This document shows positions 1 through 8,936 of a DNA stretch of 64,000 nt, in pieces; within the stretch, counting starts at the first letter, position 1; each line of letters starts with the position of its first letter. The position numbers and the translations under genes are program-made. The stretch lies in the NCBI GenBank assembly GCA_964582545.1, contig CAZOSB010000003.1, forward strand, positions 1-64,000, given 5' to 3'. This DNA is from JAVVUJ01 sp964582545. GTDB lineage: Bacteria; Bacillota; Clostridia; Peptostreptococcales; Anaerovoracaceae. Below the pieces are notes generated by a model, which saw nothing but the letters and a program-made list of their open reading frames with translations, was not told where the DNA came from and made no database searches.

Positions 1-41
1 ACGATGTCCTTCATCTGCAATAAATATTTCTCTTCTGCCAT
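1..41 (-). CDS. Sugar ABC transporter ATP-binding protein, N-terminus only
   Basis: Only the first 13 codons lie in the window (MAEEKYLLQMKDI, then V). This opening resembles the RbsA/MglA/XylG type ATPases, which begin with a short strand before the first nucleotide-binding domain. An AAGGAGG ribosome-binding site sits just upstream of the ATG at 41. The gene lies directly downstream of a sugar-binding lipoprotein gene on the same strand, which supports a sugar importer. The identity rests on 13 residues plus context, so the family call is good but substrate is unknown (inositol or a related cyclitol would fit the operon). Confidence 0.7.
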   Translation of the reverse strand, partial: MAEEKYLLQMKDI

Positions 42-68
42 CTTTTACCTCCTTTAGGAAAAGACTAT

Positions 69-107
69 TCAGGGAAAGGAAAGAAGCTTTTTCTTTCCTT
101 TCCCTGA
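69..107 (-). promoter_or_regulatory. Perfect 16-bp hairpin between binding-protein and ATPase genes
   Basis: Arms 69-84 and 92-107 are perfect inverted repeats with a 7-nt loop. No U-run follows on the minus strand, so it is not a canonical terminator. Hairpins at this place, between the solute-binding protein and the membrane-complex genes, commonly protect the upstream message or attenuate read-through so that the binding protein is made in excess. That role is inferred here. Confidence 0.6.
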
Positions 108-116
108 TTAAAATAT

Positions 117-1070
117 CTACATAAAATCTTTTACATTATCAGCGGTAATAAGGGTAAATGGAAGCCAAGTTACGGCATCCACCGTTTCGTCAGCAAGTGC
201 TTTGGTAATGATATTCACAGCACCACTTCCAAACGCCACCGGATCCTGCAAAACAGTACAAGCCATGGTTCCATCTGCTACGGCAGCTTTTCCGTCAGGT
301 GTAGCATCTACGCCCATGACGATAACGTCCGTTCTGCCTGCCGCTTGAAGAGCCTGCACTGCACCGAGCGCCATCTCATCGTTATTGCCCAATACTACCT
401 TGAGATCATCCCCATAAGCAGTAATCCAGTTTTCTGTCAAATTAATACCTTGATCTCTTTGCCAGTTGCCAGATTCTTTGGCTAAGATTGTGAATTTACC
501 CCCTGCTAGGACTTCCTCATTTCCTTGCGTTCTTTTTAACGCTGCCTCGTTAGAAAGGATTCCCTGCAAAATGGCGATTCCACCACCTTCCGGCATGATT
601 TTTTTTAAGTATTCTGCTTGAAACTTTCCAGCATCTACTTCTTTCGTTCCTATGTAATATACATTTTCAGGTGGTTGGCTATCACCGAATGGATTTCGGT
701 TAACGTATACCAAAGGAATTCCCGCTTCTGCCGCTGCTGTAGTAATCGCGTCTGTGGCACTGGTGTCTACAGGGACTACAATCAAAGCTTTGACACCTTG
801 TTCGATCAAGGTATTTACCTGGTCTTGCTGTTTGATTACGTCTTCCTGTGCATCCTGCACATCCAAGGTAATGTTAGCCTCTTTGGCCGCTTCCTTTGCC
901 GCATCTACGATATAGGTTTGGAAAGTGTCATTTAAGTTATTGCAGGAATATCCTACCTTAACAGCTTCACCTTCTCCGCCACCGGTGTTAACGGCACCAC
1001 CGTTGCTACAACCGACAAACATCGTAAGTACCATTGCCATTGCCAGCATTAAGATAAGTGCTTTTTTCAT
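117..1070 (-). CDS. Sugar-binding lipoprotein of an ABC transporter (RbsB/periplasmic-binding type 1 family)
   Basis: This is a 317-aa extracellular solute-binding lipoprotein that captures a sugar or cyclitol and hands it to an ABC permease. Residues 1-20 are a signal peptide and the lipobox MFVGC puts the lipidated Cys at 21. The rest is the two-lobed peripla_BP_4 fold, with the N-lobe strand VKVGYSCNNLNDTF near 37-50 and the C-lobe GNNDEMALGAVQAL segment typical of ribose/inositol binders. An AGGAGG site precedes the start. It is the penultimate visible gene of the leftward iol operon, so an inositol-type ligand is likely; the exact ligand cannot be read from sequence. A second, only moderately similar paralogue lies at 60679-61674. 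Confidence 0.9.
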   Translation of the reverse strand: MKKALILMLAMAMVLTMFVGCSNGGAVNTGGGEGEAVKVGYSCNNLNDTFQTYIVDAAKEAAKEANITLDVQDAQEDVIKQQDQVNTLIEQGVKALIVVPVDTSATDAITTAAAEAGIPLVYVNRNPFGDSQPPENVYYIGTKEVDAGKFQAEYLKKIMPEGGGIAILQGILSNEAALKRTQGNEEVLAGGKFTILAKESGNWQRDQGINLTENWITAYGDDLKVVLGNNDEMALGAVQALQAAGRTDVIVMGVDATPDGKAAVADGTMACTVLQDPVAFGSGAVNIITKALADETVDAVTWLPFTLITADNVKDFM

Positions 1071-1194
1071 TTTTTCTCCTCCTTTTTATAAAAGAATTTT
1101 ATATTTAGAAAAATGCAGACACTTAAAAATATTAGTTTGAAACAATGCATTTTCTAAATACATTTGGCGATATATTAACATTTTGTTAATATCA

Positions 1195-2373
1195 TTATGA
1201 AAATTTGACCCAAGACGAACCTTCCTCGGCAGATTGAATACACTTTTCAATAAACTGAATTCCTCTGGCTCCATCTAAAATGTTGGGGTACCATAAGTCA
1301 CTTAAGGTTTCTTTATCCTTTTGATCTTTTGCAATCATGGCCCTGCAAAACCGGTCGTAGAGGTTAGACCAAGCTTCAAAAAGTCCTTCGGCATGACCTC
1401 CGCCGATGTGATCACTGCTCACAGCATCGTCACTATGATACAGATATCCCATACCCCTCTCCAGAATTTGTGCGGGTTTTCCCTGAACTTCATATCTAAG
1501 CTGATTGGGATACTCATCCCACCACTCAACACTTGCTTTTGATCCAATTACCCGAATTTTTTGCTGATGCATGGAACCTGCATTTACAGCGCTTGCCCAC
1601 AAAGTCCCTACCCTGTTATTTTTAAAGTTTAAAAGTACGGTAGCATTATCTTCCAATGGAGCGCGACTTTTTACAAAACTCTGTTTGCTGCACAAAAGAC
1701 TTTCAATTTCCAATCCCGGCACCATGGTTTCCGCTAAAAATAGGATGTGGGTTCCCGTGTCCCCTAACACGTAGGAAGGTCCTGCCATTTCCGAAGTAAC
1801 CCTCCACTTGGCTCCGGGATCTTGCGATTCCACCTCTTGAGAGTGAAAGCCGTGAGCAAACTGCATATTTATGATGCGAATCTCTCCTAACTCTCCCTTT
1901 TCAATCATATTTCTAGCTTGATGCACCATGGGAAATCCCGTATATCCATACGTTACACCCACAATTTTTTGTTGATTTTGCGCTAAAAAGATTAACTCTT
2001 CAGCCTGAGCAGAGGAAAAACACAATGGTTTTTCACAGACTACGTGAAGACCTGCCCGTAGTGCTTCTTTACAAATTTCATAATGAGTAAAATTTGGAGT
2101 AGCAATTGAGACTGCCTGAATTCCGTCTTCCCGCTTTGCCTCTTGAGAAAACATTTCCTTGTAATCCTTATAGCAACGATGGGAATCTACCCCAATTTGG
2201 GCTCCGAAATCCTTACCCCTCTGAGCATTGATATCAAAGGCGCCAGCAAGAAGCTGAAAACGACCGTCCCTCTGGGCAGAGGATCTGTGGATATATCCGA
2301 TTTGACTACCTTTTCCGCCTCCCACCATTCCCCAACGAATCGGTTGAGCGGCTCTTCTCTCTTCATTAAACAT
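1195..2373 (-). CDS. Gfo/Idh/MocA-family NAD(P)-dependent dehydrogenase, inositol cluster
   Basis: A 392-aa oxidoreductase with an N-terminal Rossmann fold (IRWGMVGGGKGSQIGYIH, about residues 12-29) and the family signature CEKPL in the substrate-domain hinge. At about 390 residues it is longer than ordinary IolG (about 330-340) and resembles the long Gfo/Idh proteins often found in inositol clusters, where scyllo-inositol or another stereoisomer is oxidised to an inosose. It is read with iolE and the IolI-like gene. The substrate is inferred from context only. The window's IolG-sized enzyme is at 62703-63698. Confidence 0.82.
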   Translation of the reverse strand: MFNEERRAAQPIRWGMVGGGKGSQIGYIHRSSAQRDGRFQLLAGAFDINAQRGKDFGAQIGVDSHRCYKDYKEMFSQEAKREDGIQAVSIATPNFTHYEICKEALRAGLHVVCEKPLCFSSAQAEELIFLAQNQQKIVGVTYGYTGFPMVHQARNMIEKGELGEIRIINMQFAHGFHSQEVESQDPGAKWRVTSEMAGPSYVLGDTGTHILFLAETMVPGLEIESLLCSKQSFVKSRAPLEDNATVLLNFKNNRVGTLWASAVNAGSMHQQKIRVIGSKASVEWWDEYPNQLRYEVQGKPAQILERGMGYLYHSDDAVSSDHIGGGHAEGLFEAWSNLYDRFCRAMIAKDQKDKETLSDLWYPNILDGARGIQFIEKCIQSAEEGSSWVKFS

Positions 2374-2414
2374 GTTTTCACCTACTTACAGCTTTCACGG
2401 ATTTATAAAGGCTT

Positions 2415-3242
2415 TTACTTACCCAAATATTGATCTAAAATCATACTGGTGGTATTTGCTACGATTTCTGTATCTGCCTCCCAGTGTTTTCTGCTCACCA
2501 ACTCGTAGGACCAATAACCATCGTACCCCGTAGCTTTTACAGCATCTATCCACTCTTGCATATGGATAGATCCTTCACCTGCATAGACACCTCGAAGAAT
2601 TTCTTCATCACAAAGGGTTCCCGCAGCATTCCTGTTTCCGTCGCAGAAGTGAATGTTACAGATCTTATTTTTATCCAAAGCTGCCACTTCTTCCGGTTTG
2701 GTTTCATTACCGTACCATAGATGCCAAAAATCGATGACCATTCCCAGATTATCCCTGCCTGTATAGTCGATGAACTCTAAGCTCTGGGACAGAGAGTGAA
2801 TGGGGGACCAGGCTACAGGCTCCAGTTGAAATATAATGCCGCTGTCCTTTCCAATATCTAAAACTCGGTTGACACTGCTGGCTGTAAGTTTCTTTACTTC
2901 TTCCCAAGGTTTTCCTTCGTGGGCGCAGAGAGGAACCAGCTGTATGTGCTTACAATCTAAGTCTTTGGCAAATTTTGAAAAAACTTCTGCTTCAAAGCAC
3001 ATTTTTTCTACCGATTCTTTATCCGTTCTTTCTACATGCGCAATATCTACGATGCTTACCATCTTCATATTATATTGATCCAGCAAAGCCTTGGCATCTG
3101 CTGAGGTGTATCCCGCATCTAAAAAATTCATAATTTTTGTGCCAACCATCTCCACCGCTTCATACCCTGCTTCTGAAGCAATTCTAATATCTGAAACCAA
3201 GTTACTCCTGTAGATTGTCTTGGTGTGAAGTGCTTTTTTCAT
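2415..3242 (-). CDS. Xylose-isomerase-like TIM-barrel protein, IolI-like
   Basis: A 275-aa sugar-phosphate isomerase/epimerase-fold protein (AP endonuclease family 2 type TIM barrel). The strand LDCKHIQLVPLC near the middle and the later DFWHLWYG, NIHFCDGN and GYWSYELVSRKHW segments carry the Glu, Asp and His residues that bind the metal in this fold. In inositol pathways IolI interconverts inosose isomers, and this protein's length (IolI is 278 aa) and place fit that. I chose ATG 3242 over an in-frame upstream start because AGGAGGAG lies just before it; the longer frame would run into the neighbouring gene. It follows iolE by 14 bp. Confidence 0.75.
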   Translation of the reverse strand: MKKALHTKTIYRSNLVSDIRIASEAGYEAVEMVGTKIMNFLDAGYTSADAKALLDQYNMKMVSIVDIAHVERTDKESVEKMCFEAEVFSKFAKDLDCKHIQLVPLCAHEGKPWEEVKKLTASSVNRVLDIGKDSGIIFQLEPVAWSPIHSLSQSLEFIDYTGRDNLGMVIDFWHLWYGNETKPEEVAALDKNKICNIHFCDGNRNAAGTLCDEEILRGVYAGEGSIHMQEWIDAVKATGYDGYWSYELVSRKHWEADTEIVANTTSMILDQYLGK

Positions 3243-3256
3243 TTGAAACTCCTCCT

Positions 3257-4144
3257 CTAAATCTCCAGATTTTCCTTCAAGAATTTTCTGGCCATAATGG
3301 CATATTCTAATGGATCTGCCAAAGCGGGGTCTTGCTCTGCTTCCACTACAATCCATCCCTCATAATTCTTTTCTTTGATTATGGCAAAAATCTTTTTCCA
3401 ATCCACCATATCCCCATCTCCAGGTACGGTAAATAACCCTTTTTTTATTCCCTGCAAAAAGCTAAAATCTTTTGATTTTACTTCTTCAAATATTTTTTTT
3501 CTAACATCTTTGAAATGAATGTGTCCGATTCTGTCTATGTACTGCGCCATCACCTGCACGGGATCTGCCCCTGCCAAAGTCAAATGACCTGTATCAAATA
3601 GCAGATATACGGTTTCCGGGTCAGTCAGTGATAGTAGCCTGTCGATCTCTTCTTTCGTTTCGATGCCTGTTCCCACATGGGCATGGAAGCACAGTTTCAT
3701 TCCCTTTGCTTTCGCCCGCTTTCCAAGTTCGTTGAGACCGCTAGCTAAATTTTCAAACTGTTCATCACTTAGAATAGGTCTGTTGGGGAATAGGGGCGTT
3801 TCTTCATTTCCGTGAATGGTTACACCGCATTCTCCGGCACCCACCACTCTGGCTCCTAATTTATAGGTATATTCCATGTGCTGTTCGAATCGTTCAAAGG
3901 TCTCATTATTTTTAAATGTAGTGAACTCAGTGCTGAACCACATATTGCAGATTGTAATTCCCCGCAAGTCTATAGCCTTCTTTATTACGGAGAACTCCTT
4001 AGGGTACTTAATTCCCCCTTCACTTCCCGTGTATCCCGCCAAGGCCATTTCACTCAAGCATTGTTGATATGTAAGCTCACCCCCAAGGCTTGGAAGATCA
4101 TCGTTTGACCAATTAATAGGTGCACATCCAAATTGTATTTTCAT
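3257..4144 (-). CDS. iolE: Inosose dehydratase IolE
   Basis: A 295-aa TIM-barrel enzyme that removes water from 2-keto-myo-inositol (scyllo-inosose) to give 3D-(3,5/4)-trihydroxycyclohexane-1,2-dione. It carries the family hallmarks: N-terminal GCAPINWSNDDLP, the central FHAHVGTGIETKEEIDRLL, the metal-site DTGHL, IGHIHFKDVR, and the C-terminal FTVPGDG...WIVVEAEQDP. Length matches the family (about 297). It lies between iolD and the IolI-like gene, 76 bp from iolD. A divergent paralogue sits at 61783-62679. Confidence 0.93.
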   Translation of the reverse strand: MKIQFGCAPINWSNDDLPSLGGELTYQQCLSEMALAGYTGSEGGIKYPKEFSVIKKAIDLRGITICNMWFSTEFTTFKNNETFERFEQHMEYTYKLGARVVGAGECGVTIHGNEETPLFPNRPILSDEQFENLASGLNELGKRAKAKGMKLCFHAHVGTGIETKEEIDRLLSLTDPETVYLLFDTGHLTLAGADPVQVMAQYIDRIGHIHFKDVRKKIFEEVKSKDFSFLQGIKKGLFTVPGDGDMVDWKKIFAIIKEKNYEGWIVVEAEQDPALADPLEYAIMARKFLKENLEI

Positions 4145-4220
4145 AGTTACCTCGCTTTCTTAACTTCCGGTTTTATTTCTTATTTTATCCAATGGATTTG
4201 ATTAACTTATTGTTTATAAA

Positions 4221-6077
4221 CTAATATTTTCTTAAGGTCTTTACCTTATCAGAGATCCTTTTCGCAGCCTCTTCCACCGCACACTCTTCTGCCACAGATG
4301 CAGTTCCTACTCGCCAAAAGCTTTCATATCCCTCAGTCATGGTACCCGGCAAAACCTTTATATCTATCAAGGTGGAGGATTCCTGCTGTTTGCTGTCCGA
4401 GATGGCTTCCCGCAATTCTTCCAAGGTGCTCACCCTGTAAGCTTTTGCACCATATCCTTCAGCTATGGCAGCAAAATCAATGGATAGATAATCTCCCTTC
4501 AACGTCTTACCCTCTCTGTATCGAAACTCTGTTCCGAAGGATGGAATTCCTTGTGATCTCTGTAAATTATGAATACACTGATGACCATTATTGTCAAATA
4601 GCACTACGTTGATCTTTTTTCTTTCCTGTAGGCTGGTGATAAACTCCGAGTGGGCCATGGAAAACACACCATCCCCCAGCAATGCGTACACTTCACAATC
4701 CGGCCTCGCTATCTTTGCACCCATAGCTGCCGGAATCTCATATCCCATGCAAGAAAATCCGTATTCTAAGTGATAGGTTCCAGGGTTTTTCGGCTGCCAG
4801 ATGCGCTCTAAATCCGATGGCATACTACCTGATGCCGAAACAATAATATCCTTTTCCCCCAATAGATTGTTTAATTCCATCAGAACCCGTGCTTGGGACA
4901 ATCCCTGAGGCAACTCAATTTCTCCCAACTTGTCTCGTTCCTTCTTCCAAAGCTCCTTGTACTGTTTTAACTCTTCCAAGTAGCCACTTTTATAATTTTT
5001 TTCCTTTAAAGCAACGGATAAAGCCATCAGTCCCTCTCCCGCATCTGCTACCAAAGATAAACCATCCATCTTTAAAGAGTCTCTCCTGCTGACATTGATA
5101 CAAACTAACTGTACATCTTCTGACGCAAAAGCACTTTTGGAAGAGGTAACGAAATCATTGAGTTTGGTACCCACCGCAATAATCAGATCCGCTTCTTTAG
5201 CTGCCAAATTTGCACAAAGAGTTCCGCACACTCCCACACAACCTAAATTATATGGGGAGTCGTAGGGAATCTCGCCTTTTCCCGCTTGCGTCTCCGCAAA
5301 AGGGATTTGAAATTCTTCACAAAATCTTTCCAGTACCTCGGCGCATTGGCTATATCTTACTCCGCCACCCGCAATAATCAGTGGTTTTTTGCTTTTTTCA
5401 ATTACCTCTATTGCCCGCTTTACCGCATTGGTAGAAGGCACGATTCTATCTACATACCACACTCTCTTTGCAAAGAATTCTACCGGATATTCATAGCTTT
5501 CTCCCTGCACATCCTGTGGCAAGCAAAGGGTCACAGCTCCCGTCTGAGCGGGATCCGTTAAAACTCGAAAAGCATTGATTAAGGCTGTCATAATTTGCTC
5601 CGGTCTCACGATTCTATCCCAATATTTGCTTACGGCTTTAAAGGAGTCATTTACACTGATTGAATAGTCTTCTTCATTTTCCAATTGCTGAAGTACGGGG
5701 TCCGGTTGTCTATCCGCATAGGTATCAGAGGGGAGAAGCAGAACGGGAATTTTATTGACCGTAGCGGTACCCGCAGCGGTGACCATGTTGAGAGATCCCG
5801 GTCCTATGGAGGCAGTACAAGCAAAGATTTTTCTACGGTTCTGCTGCTTTGCATATCCGATGCAGGCATGAGCGATATCCTGCTCGTTTTTTCCTTGAAT
5901 AAATGTCATTTCATCCTTGAATTGTTCCAAGGCCTGACCTATTCCCACCACATTTCCATGACCGAAGATTCCCATTACACCTTCTACAAACTTGGTTTCT
6001 TCACCATCAAAATTTATGTATTGCGCTGTTAGAAATTTCACAAGCGCCTGTGACATTGTAAGCTTTATGGTTTCCAT
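4221..6077 (-). CDS. iolD: Trihydroxycyclohexane-1,2-dione acylhydrolase IolD
   Basis: A 618-aa thiamine-diphosphate enzyme that opens the cyclohexane ring of the dione to 5-deoxy-D-glucuronate. Three domains are visible: the N-terminal ThDP-binding (PYR) domain with EGVMGIFGHGNVVG, a central domain with KKPLIIAGGGVRYS, and the C-terminal PP domain with the GDG motif at 468-470 followed about 27 residues later by NN, the magnesium/ThDP signature. Slightly shorter than the B. subtilis protein (about 637). Coded between iolB and iolE in the catabolic operon. Confidence 0.94.
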   Translation of the reverse strand: METIKLTMSQALVKFLTAQYINFDGEETKFVEGVMGIFGHGNVVGIGQALEQFKDEMTFIQGKNEQDIAHACIGYAKQQNRRKIFACTASIGPGSLNMVTAAGTATVNKIPVLLLPSDTYADRQPDPVLQQLENEEDYSISVNDSFKAVSKYWDRIVRPEQIMTALINAFRVLTDPAQTGAVTLCLPQDVQGESYEYPVEFFAKRVWYVDRIVPSTNAVKRAIEVIEKSKKPLIIAGGGVRYSQCAEVLERFCEEFQIPFAETQAGKGEIPYDSPYNLGCVGVCGTLCANLAAKEADLIIAVGTKLNDFVTSSKSAFASEDVQLVCINVSRRDSLKMDGLSLVADAGEGLMALSVALKEKNYKSGYLEELKQYKELWKKERDKLGEIELPQGLSQARVLMELNNLLGEKDIIVSASGSMPSDLERIWQPKNPGTYHLEYGFSCMGYEIPAAMGAKIARPDCEVYALLGDGVFSMAHSEFITSLQERKKINVVLFDNNGHQCIHNLQRSQGIPSFGTEFRYREGKTLKGDYLSIDFAAIAEGYGAKAYRVSTLEELREAISDSKQQESSTLIDIKVLPGTMTEGYESFWRVGTASVAEECAVEEAAKRISDKVKTLRKY

Positions 6078-6124
6078 GTTTTTATTCCTTTCATAAATGA
6101 ACTATTGGTTACAATTTTACTGAA

Positions 6125-6916
6125 TTATATCTCCGGCCAGTATTTGGCTTCCGGTTTTTCTGTCCAAAGATGCTGCTCCTCAAAGGTCGGCTGAATATAG
6201 GGATCTCCATCTAAATGCCTGATAATCCAAAGAAAGTACATGGCATATCCGGGGGCGGCCACTTGGGGATGTACTTGATTGGGCATGATCTTCACCGTAT
6301 CGTTGTGCTCCAGCAGAATCGCTTCTTCTCCATGCTTTAATAGACCAAATCCGTTTTCCGGATGAAATTTATAAAAGTATATCTCAGGCTGTCTGTGATG
6401 ATGGGATGGAAATCCTGCCCAACGTCCCGGAAAGTGAACATCCTCTCCAAACATAATGTTTGAATGAGGTGTCAGTCGGATATCCATGGCCGTACGAACA
6501 ATGCGTCTACCTGCATCCAGCATGGTATTCTCTCCACGTACTTCGTAAACAATCTTATCCTTATCATAAATTCCCGGTTCGAAATTCTTCGAGTTTTCGG
6601 TTCTCACAACTGCCAGCTCGCTATTTTCTGCAACTCCTTTGACTTCCACAGCGGTGTCTTTGTCCAGATTAATACACCACAGGTTATCGTCAAAGCAGTT
6701 ATCTCTAAAAACAGTCAAGCTTTGCCCCTGCCAACTGACCTGTATTTCACCCGAGAGAAGGATAATCACTTTCTCCAATTGCTTTTCATCTTTAAAAATC
6801 TCCGTCTTTCCCAATTCCAGGATGCCAAAATCCATGAGCATATCCTCATGTTTTCCATCCAATTCTGTAATGCTGTTATACCCTTTCTCAAAAGGTTCCT
6901 TTTGTTGCAGTCTCAT
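6125..6916 (-). CDS. iolB: 5-deoxy-glucuronate isomerase IolB
   Basis: A 263-aa bicupin isomerase that converts 5-deoxy-D-glucuronate to 5-dehydro-2-deoxy-D-gluconate. The metal-binding cupin motif is FPSHHHRQPEIYFYKFHP in the C-terminal half, and the end MYFLWIIRHLDGDPYIQPTF is characteristic of IolB. AAAGGAG precedes the start. Length is close to the family norm (about 270). It lies 14 bp after iolJ and 47 bp before iolD. Confidence 0.94.
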   Translation of the reverse strand: MRLQQKEPFEKGYNSITELDGKHEDMLMDFGILELGKTEIFKDEKQLEKVIILLSGEIQVSWQGQSLTVFRDNCFDDNLWCINLDKDTAVEVKGVAENSELAVVRTENSKNFEPGIYDKDKIVYEVRGENTMLDAGRRIVRTAMDIRLTPHSNIMFGEDVHFPGRWAGFPSHHHRQPEIYFYKFHPENGFGLLKHGEEAILLEHNDTVKIMPNQVHPQVAAPGYAMYFLWIIRHLDGDPYIQPTFEEQHLWTEKPEAKYWPEI

Positions 6917-6930
6917 GGTTTTCTCCTTTA

Positions 6931-7749
6931 TTATTTTAACGATTCAATTAGTTTTAAAGCCTTTTCATAAACCCGATGTCTGGCAATATTCATCAGTTTC
7001 AATCGATCAAATTCCTCAGGATTGGACTGTATTGCCTCACGCAATCCCGCTCCGAATTCTTGCCTTATGGCGGTTCCCAAGTTGATCTTTCCCACCCTGC
7101 ATTTTTTCATCTCTTCCAAATCCTGGGGTTCTATGCCGGTAGCACCGTGTATGACCAAAGGAACCTTACACACGGCTTCTATCTTGTGAAGTAAATCAAA
7201 GTCAATCTTTACTTTCTTATCTGTCAATCTGTGTACGTTTCCTACGGAAACAGCCAGCATATGCAGTCCGCTTTCTTTGACCAACCTTTCCGCTTCCTCT
7301 GGTAAGGTGAATTGTATCTCCGTCTCTCCTTTATCGCTGTAGGGTACACAACCTACCTCACCCTCTACGAAGATTCCTTTGTTTTCCGCCACTTTCACAA
7401 TTTCTCTAGTATTCCTTATGTTTTCTTCAATGGGAAGCTTGCTTCCGTCATACATCACAGAGGTAAAACCGCAATCCATAGCCCTTAAAATTAAATCCTT
7501 TCGGCTACAGTGATCCAAGTGTACCCCAATGGGCAGATTAGATGATCTCGCTATGGAACCTAATAAAGCACCCCAATGTTCTATTTCCATGGTCTGACAA
7601 GCATCTCTATTCACCATCAGCAAGATACTCTTTCCTGCCTGCTCTGCCGCCCTAACCATTTCCAATGCATCCTCGTACCCAAAGACATTGAATCCAATGA
7701 TGATTTCATTCCCTTCCGCCGATTTTTTTATTTGATTGTAAACGTCCAT
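6931..7749 (-). CDS. iolJ: Class II aldolase IolJ (6-phospho-5-dehydro-2-deoxy-D-gluconate aldolase)
   Basis: A 272-aa zinc aldolase of the fructose-bisphosphate aldolase class II family. Visible motifs are the zinc/catalytic HLDHCS segment, VEGEVGCVPYSD, the SVGNVHR loop and the phosphate-binding INLGTAIR. In the iol context it should split 6-phospho-5-dehydro-2-deoxygluconate to DHAP and malonate semialdehyde. An ATG at 7761 is in frame, but GAGGT sits six bases before ATG 7749, so 7749 is the better start. The gene begins 8 bp after the iolC stop. An ordinary FBP or tagatose-BP aldolase role is less likely given the neighbours. Confidence 0.88.
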   Translation of the reverse strand: MDVYNQIKKSAEGNEIIIGFNVFGYEDALEMVRAAEQAGKSILLMVNRDACQTMEIEHWGALLGSIARSSNLPIGVHLDHCSRKDLILRAMDCGFTSVMYDGSKLPIEENIRNTREIVKVAENKGIFVEGEVGCVPYSDKGETEIQFTLPEEAERLVKESGLHMLAVSVGNVHRLTDKKVKIDFDLLHKIEAVCKVPLVIHGATGIEPQDLEEMKKCRVGKINLGTAIRQEFGAGLREAIQSNPEEFDRLKLMNIARHRVYEKALKLIESLK

Positions 7750-7757
7750 AATTAACC

Positions 7758-8756
7758 TCATTCCGTAAATCTATGGTTCTCCAAATAAGATATAACTTGT
7801 TCATAATTTGGCATTCCTTCTGCACAACTTACGGTTTGTAGTGCTATGGATGCACAAGCAGATCCAAATTGCATAGCCTTTTGCAAATCCATCTCATGGA
7901 ATAACCCATACAGCAATCCAGCAGCAAAGGCATCCCCCGAACCAAAAGTTTTTAATATTTCCGTCTTGATAATACCGCATCTTACAGGTTCCTGCTCTCT
8001 GGTGTACCCTACAGACCCCTTTTCTCCGTCCTTTATGATGACCAACTCTGCGTTCTTAGATAAAAACTCTGCAGCGCTCCTTGCATTGTCACGATTTCCT
8101 TGCATGGTCAAGTGCTCTACCACGTTAAACTCTTCTCGGTTACCGATAATGATGTGACAATCCTCCAAAGCTTTGTAACAACATTCAGATGCTTCTTCCA
8201 TAGACTTCCAGCCATAAGGTCGATAGTCGATATCCATGATTATTTTTGTCTGATGTTTTTTTGCATATTCAATGATGGTAAACATGGTGTCTCTGGAAGG
8301 ACTTTCAGAGAAGGCAGTGCCGGACAATAAAACTGCCGCCGCATTTTTTATATAGTCTTCCGACACTTCTTTAGGCTCTAACAAGAGGTCTGCCGTGCCG
8401 TTTCTATAGAAAAAAGAACCACAATCCGTAGGCGCTAGGATATAGGTGATGGCTACGCAATTAGGTGCTCCCGTTTGGTCAAAGATCAATCCATCGGTTT
8501 GAATGCCAGCCTTTTCAAAGGTTTCCTTTATATATTCCCCCATCCCATTTCCGGCTACTTTTCCAATAAAGCCTGTATTAATATTGAGCTTTGCTAAAGC
8601 TTGCGCAATGTTGGCAGGGGAACCTCCCACAGATTTTGTGTATCCCGTATTCTCTGCAAAAGAACAGTTTCTATCTATTGTATTTAAGTCAATTCCGGCT
8701 CTACCGACAACAATCATATTTATAGGTCTGCCTAAATCAAAAGTAAATTTATTCAT
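7758..8756 (-). CDS. iolC: 5-dehydro-2-deoxygluconokinase IolC
   Basis: A 332-aa PfkB-family sugar kinase that phosphorylates 5-dehydro-2-deoxy-D-gluconate. The first PfkB signature is GGSPANIAQALAKL and the second is the C-terminal anion-hole and catalytic-base motif TFGSGDAFAAGLLYG. It is the first gene of the leftward iol operon and lies 50 bp downstream of a well-formed -10/-35 promoter with operator-like repeats. Length agrees with IolC (about 325-340). Confidence 0.92.
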   Translation of the reverse strand: MNKFTFDLGRPINMIVVGRAGIDLNTIDRNCSFAENTGYTKSVGGSPANIAQALAKLNINTGFIGKVAGNGMGEYIKETFEKAGIQTDGLIFDQTGAPNCVAITYILAPTDCGSFFYRNGTADLLLEPKEVSEDYIKNAAAVLLSGTAFSESPSRDTMFTIIEYAKKHQTKIIMDIDYRPYGWKSMEEASECCYKALEDCHIIIGNREEFNVVEHLTMQGNRDNARSAAEFLSKNAELVIIKDGEKGSVGYTREQEPVRCGIIKTEILKTFGSGDAFAAGLLYGLFHEMDLQKAMQFGSACASIALQTVSCAEGMPNYEQVISYLENHRFTE

Positions 8757-8769
8757 AACACGTTTTCCT

Positions 8770-8803
8770 TTCGAATTATTTCGTTTTACTTCGTTTTATT
8801 ACG
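8770..8803. promoter_or_regulatory. Phased operator-like repeats between iolC and the DeoR regulator gene
   Basis: On the minus strand this stretch holds successive units of about 10-11 bp with core (A)AAACGAA: TAAAACGAA, GTAAAACGAA, then ATAATTCGAAA. They lie just downstream of the -10 of the iolC promoter, where a bound repressor would block transcription. The related word TTCGAAACCAAACGTAA occurs inside the spacer of the oppositely directed regulator promoter. DeoR-family proteins usually bind such direct repeats. The assignment to the adjacent regulator is inferred. Confidence 0.6.
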
Positions 8804-8806
8804 ATA

Positions 8807-8835
8807 AAAATAGCATAAGAATCAATTTTTGTCAA
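8807..8835 (-). promoter_or_regulatory. Sigma-A promoter of the iol operon
   Basis: Minus-strand TTGACA (8830-8835), a 17-bp spacer and TATTTT (8807-8812). The consensus -35 and ideal spacing make this a strong candidate for the start of the iolC operon, about 50 bp upstream of the iolC ATG. Confidence 0.75.
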
Positions 8836-8860
8836 GAAGAAAATTTTGAAAATTCAAATA

Positions 8861-8890
8861 TTGACAATTCGAAACCAAACGTAATATAAT
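8861..8890 (+). promoter_or_regulatory. Sigma-A promoter of the DeoR regulator gene
   Basis: TTGACA (8861-8866), 18-bp spacer, TATAAT (8885-8890). Both hexamers are perfect consensus. It diverges from the iolC promoter and its spacer contains operator-like words shared with the other side, suggesting autoregulation. Confidence 0.8.
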
Positions 8891-8936
8891 TTAAAAGGTA
8901 AATCAAAAAAGTGCGAGATTAAGTAAAGGTGATGAT

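Noticed and set aside
3120..3150. GTGCCA word as a third sigma-54 promoter
   Set aside because: It is in coding sequence and lacks the GCAA partner at the proper 5-bp spacing.
5685..6032. Plus-strand open frame inside iolD
   Set aside because: It is antisense to a fully conserved enzyme, has no ribosome-binding site and no recognisable domain.
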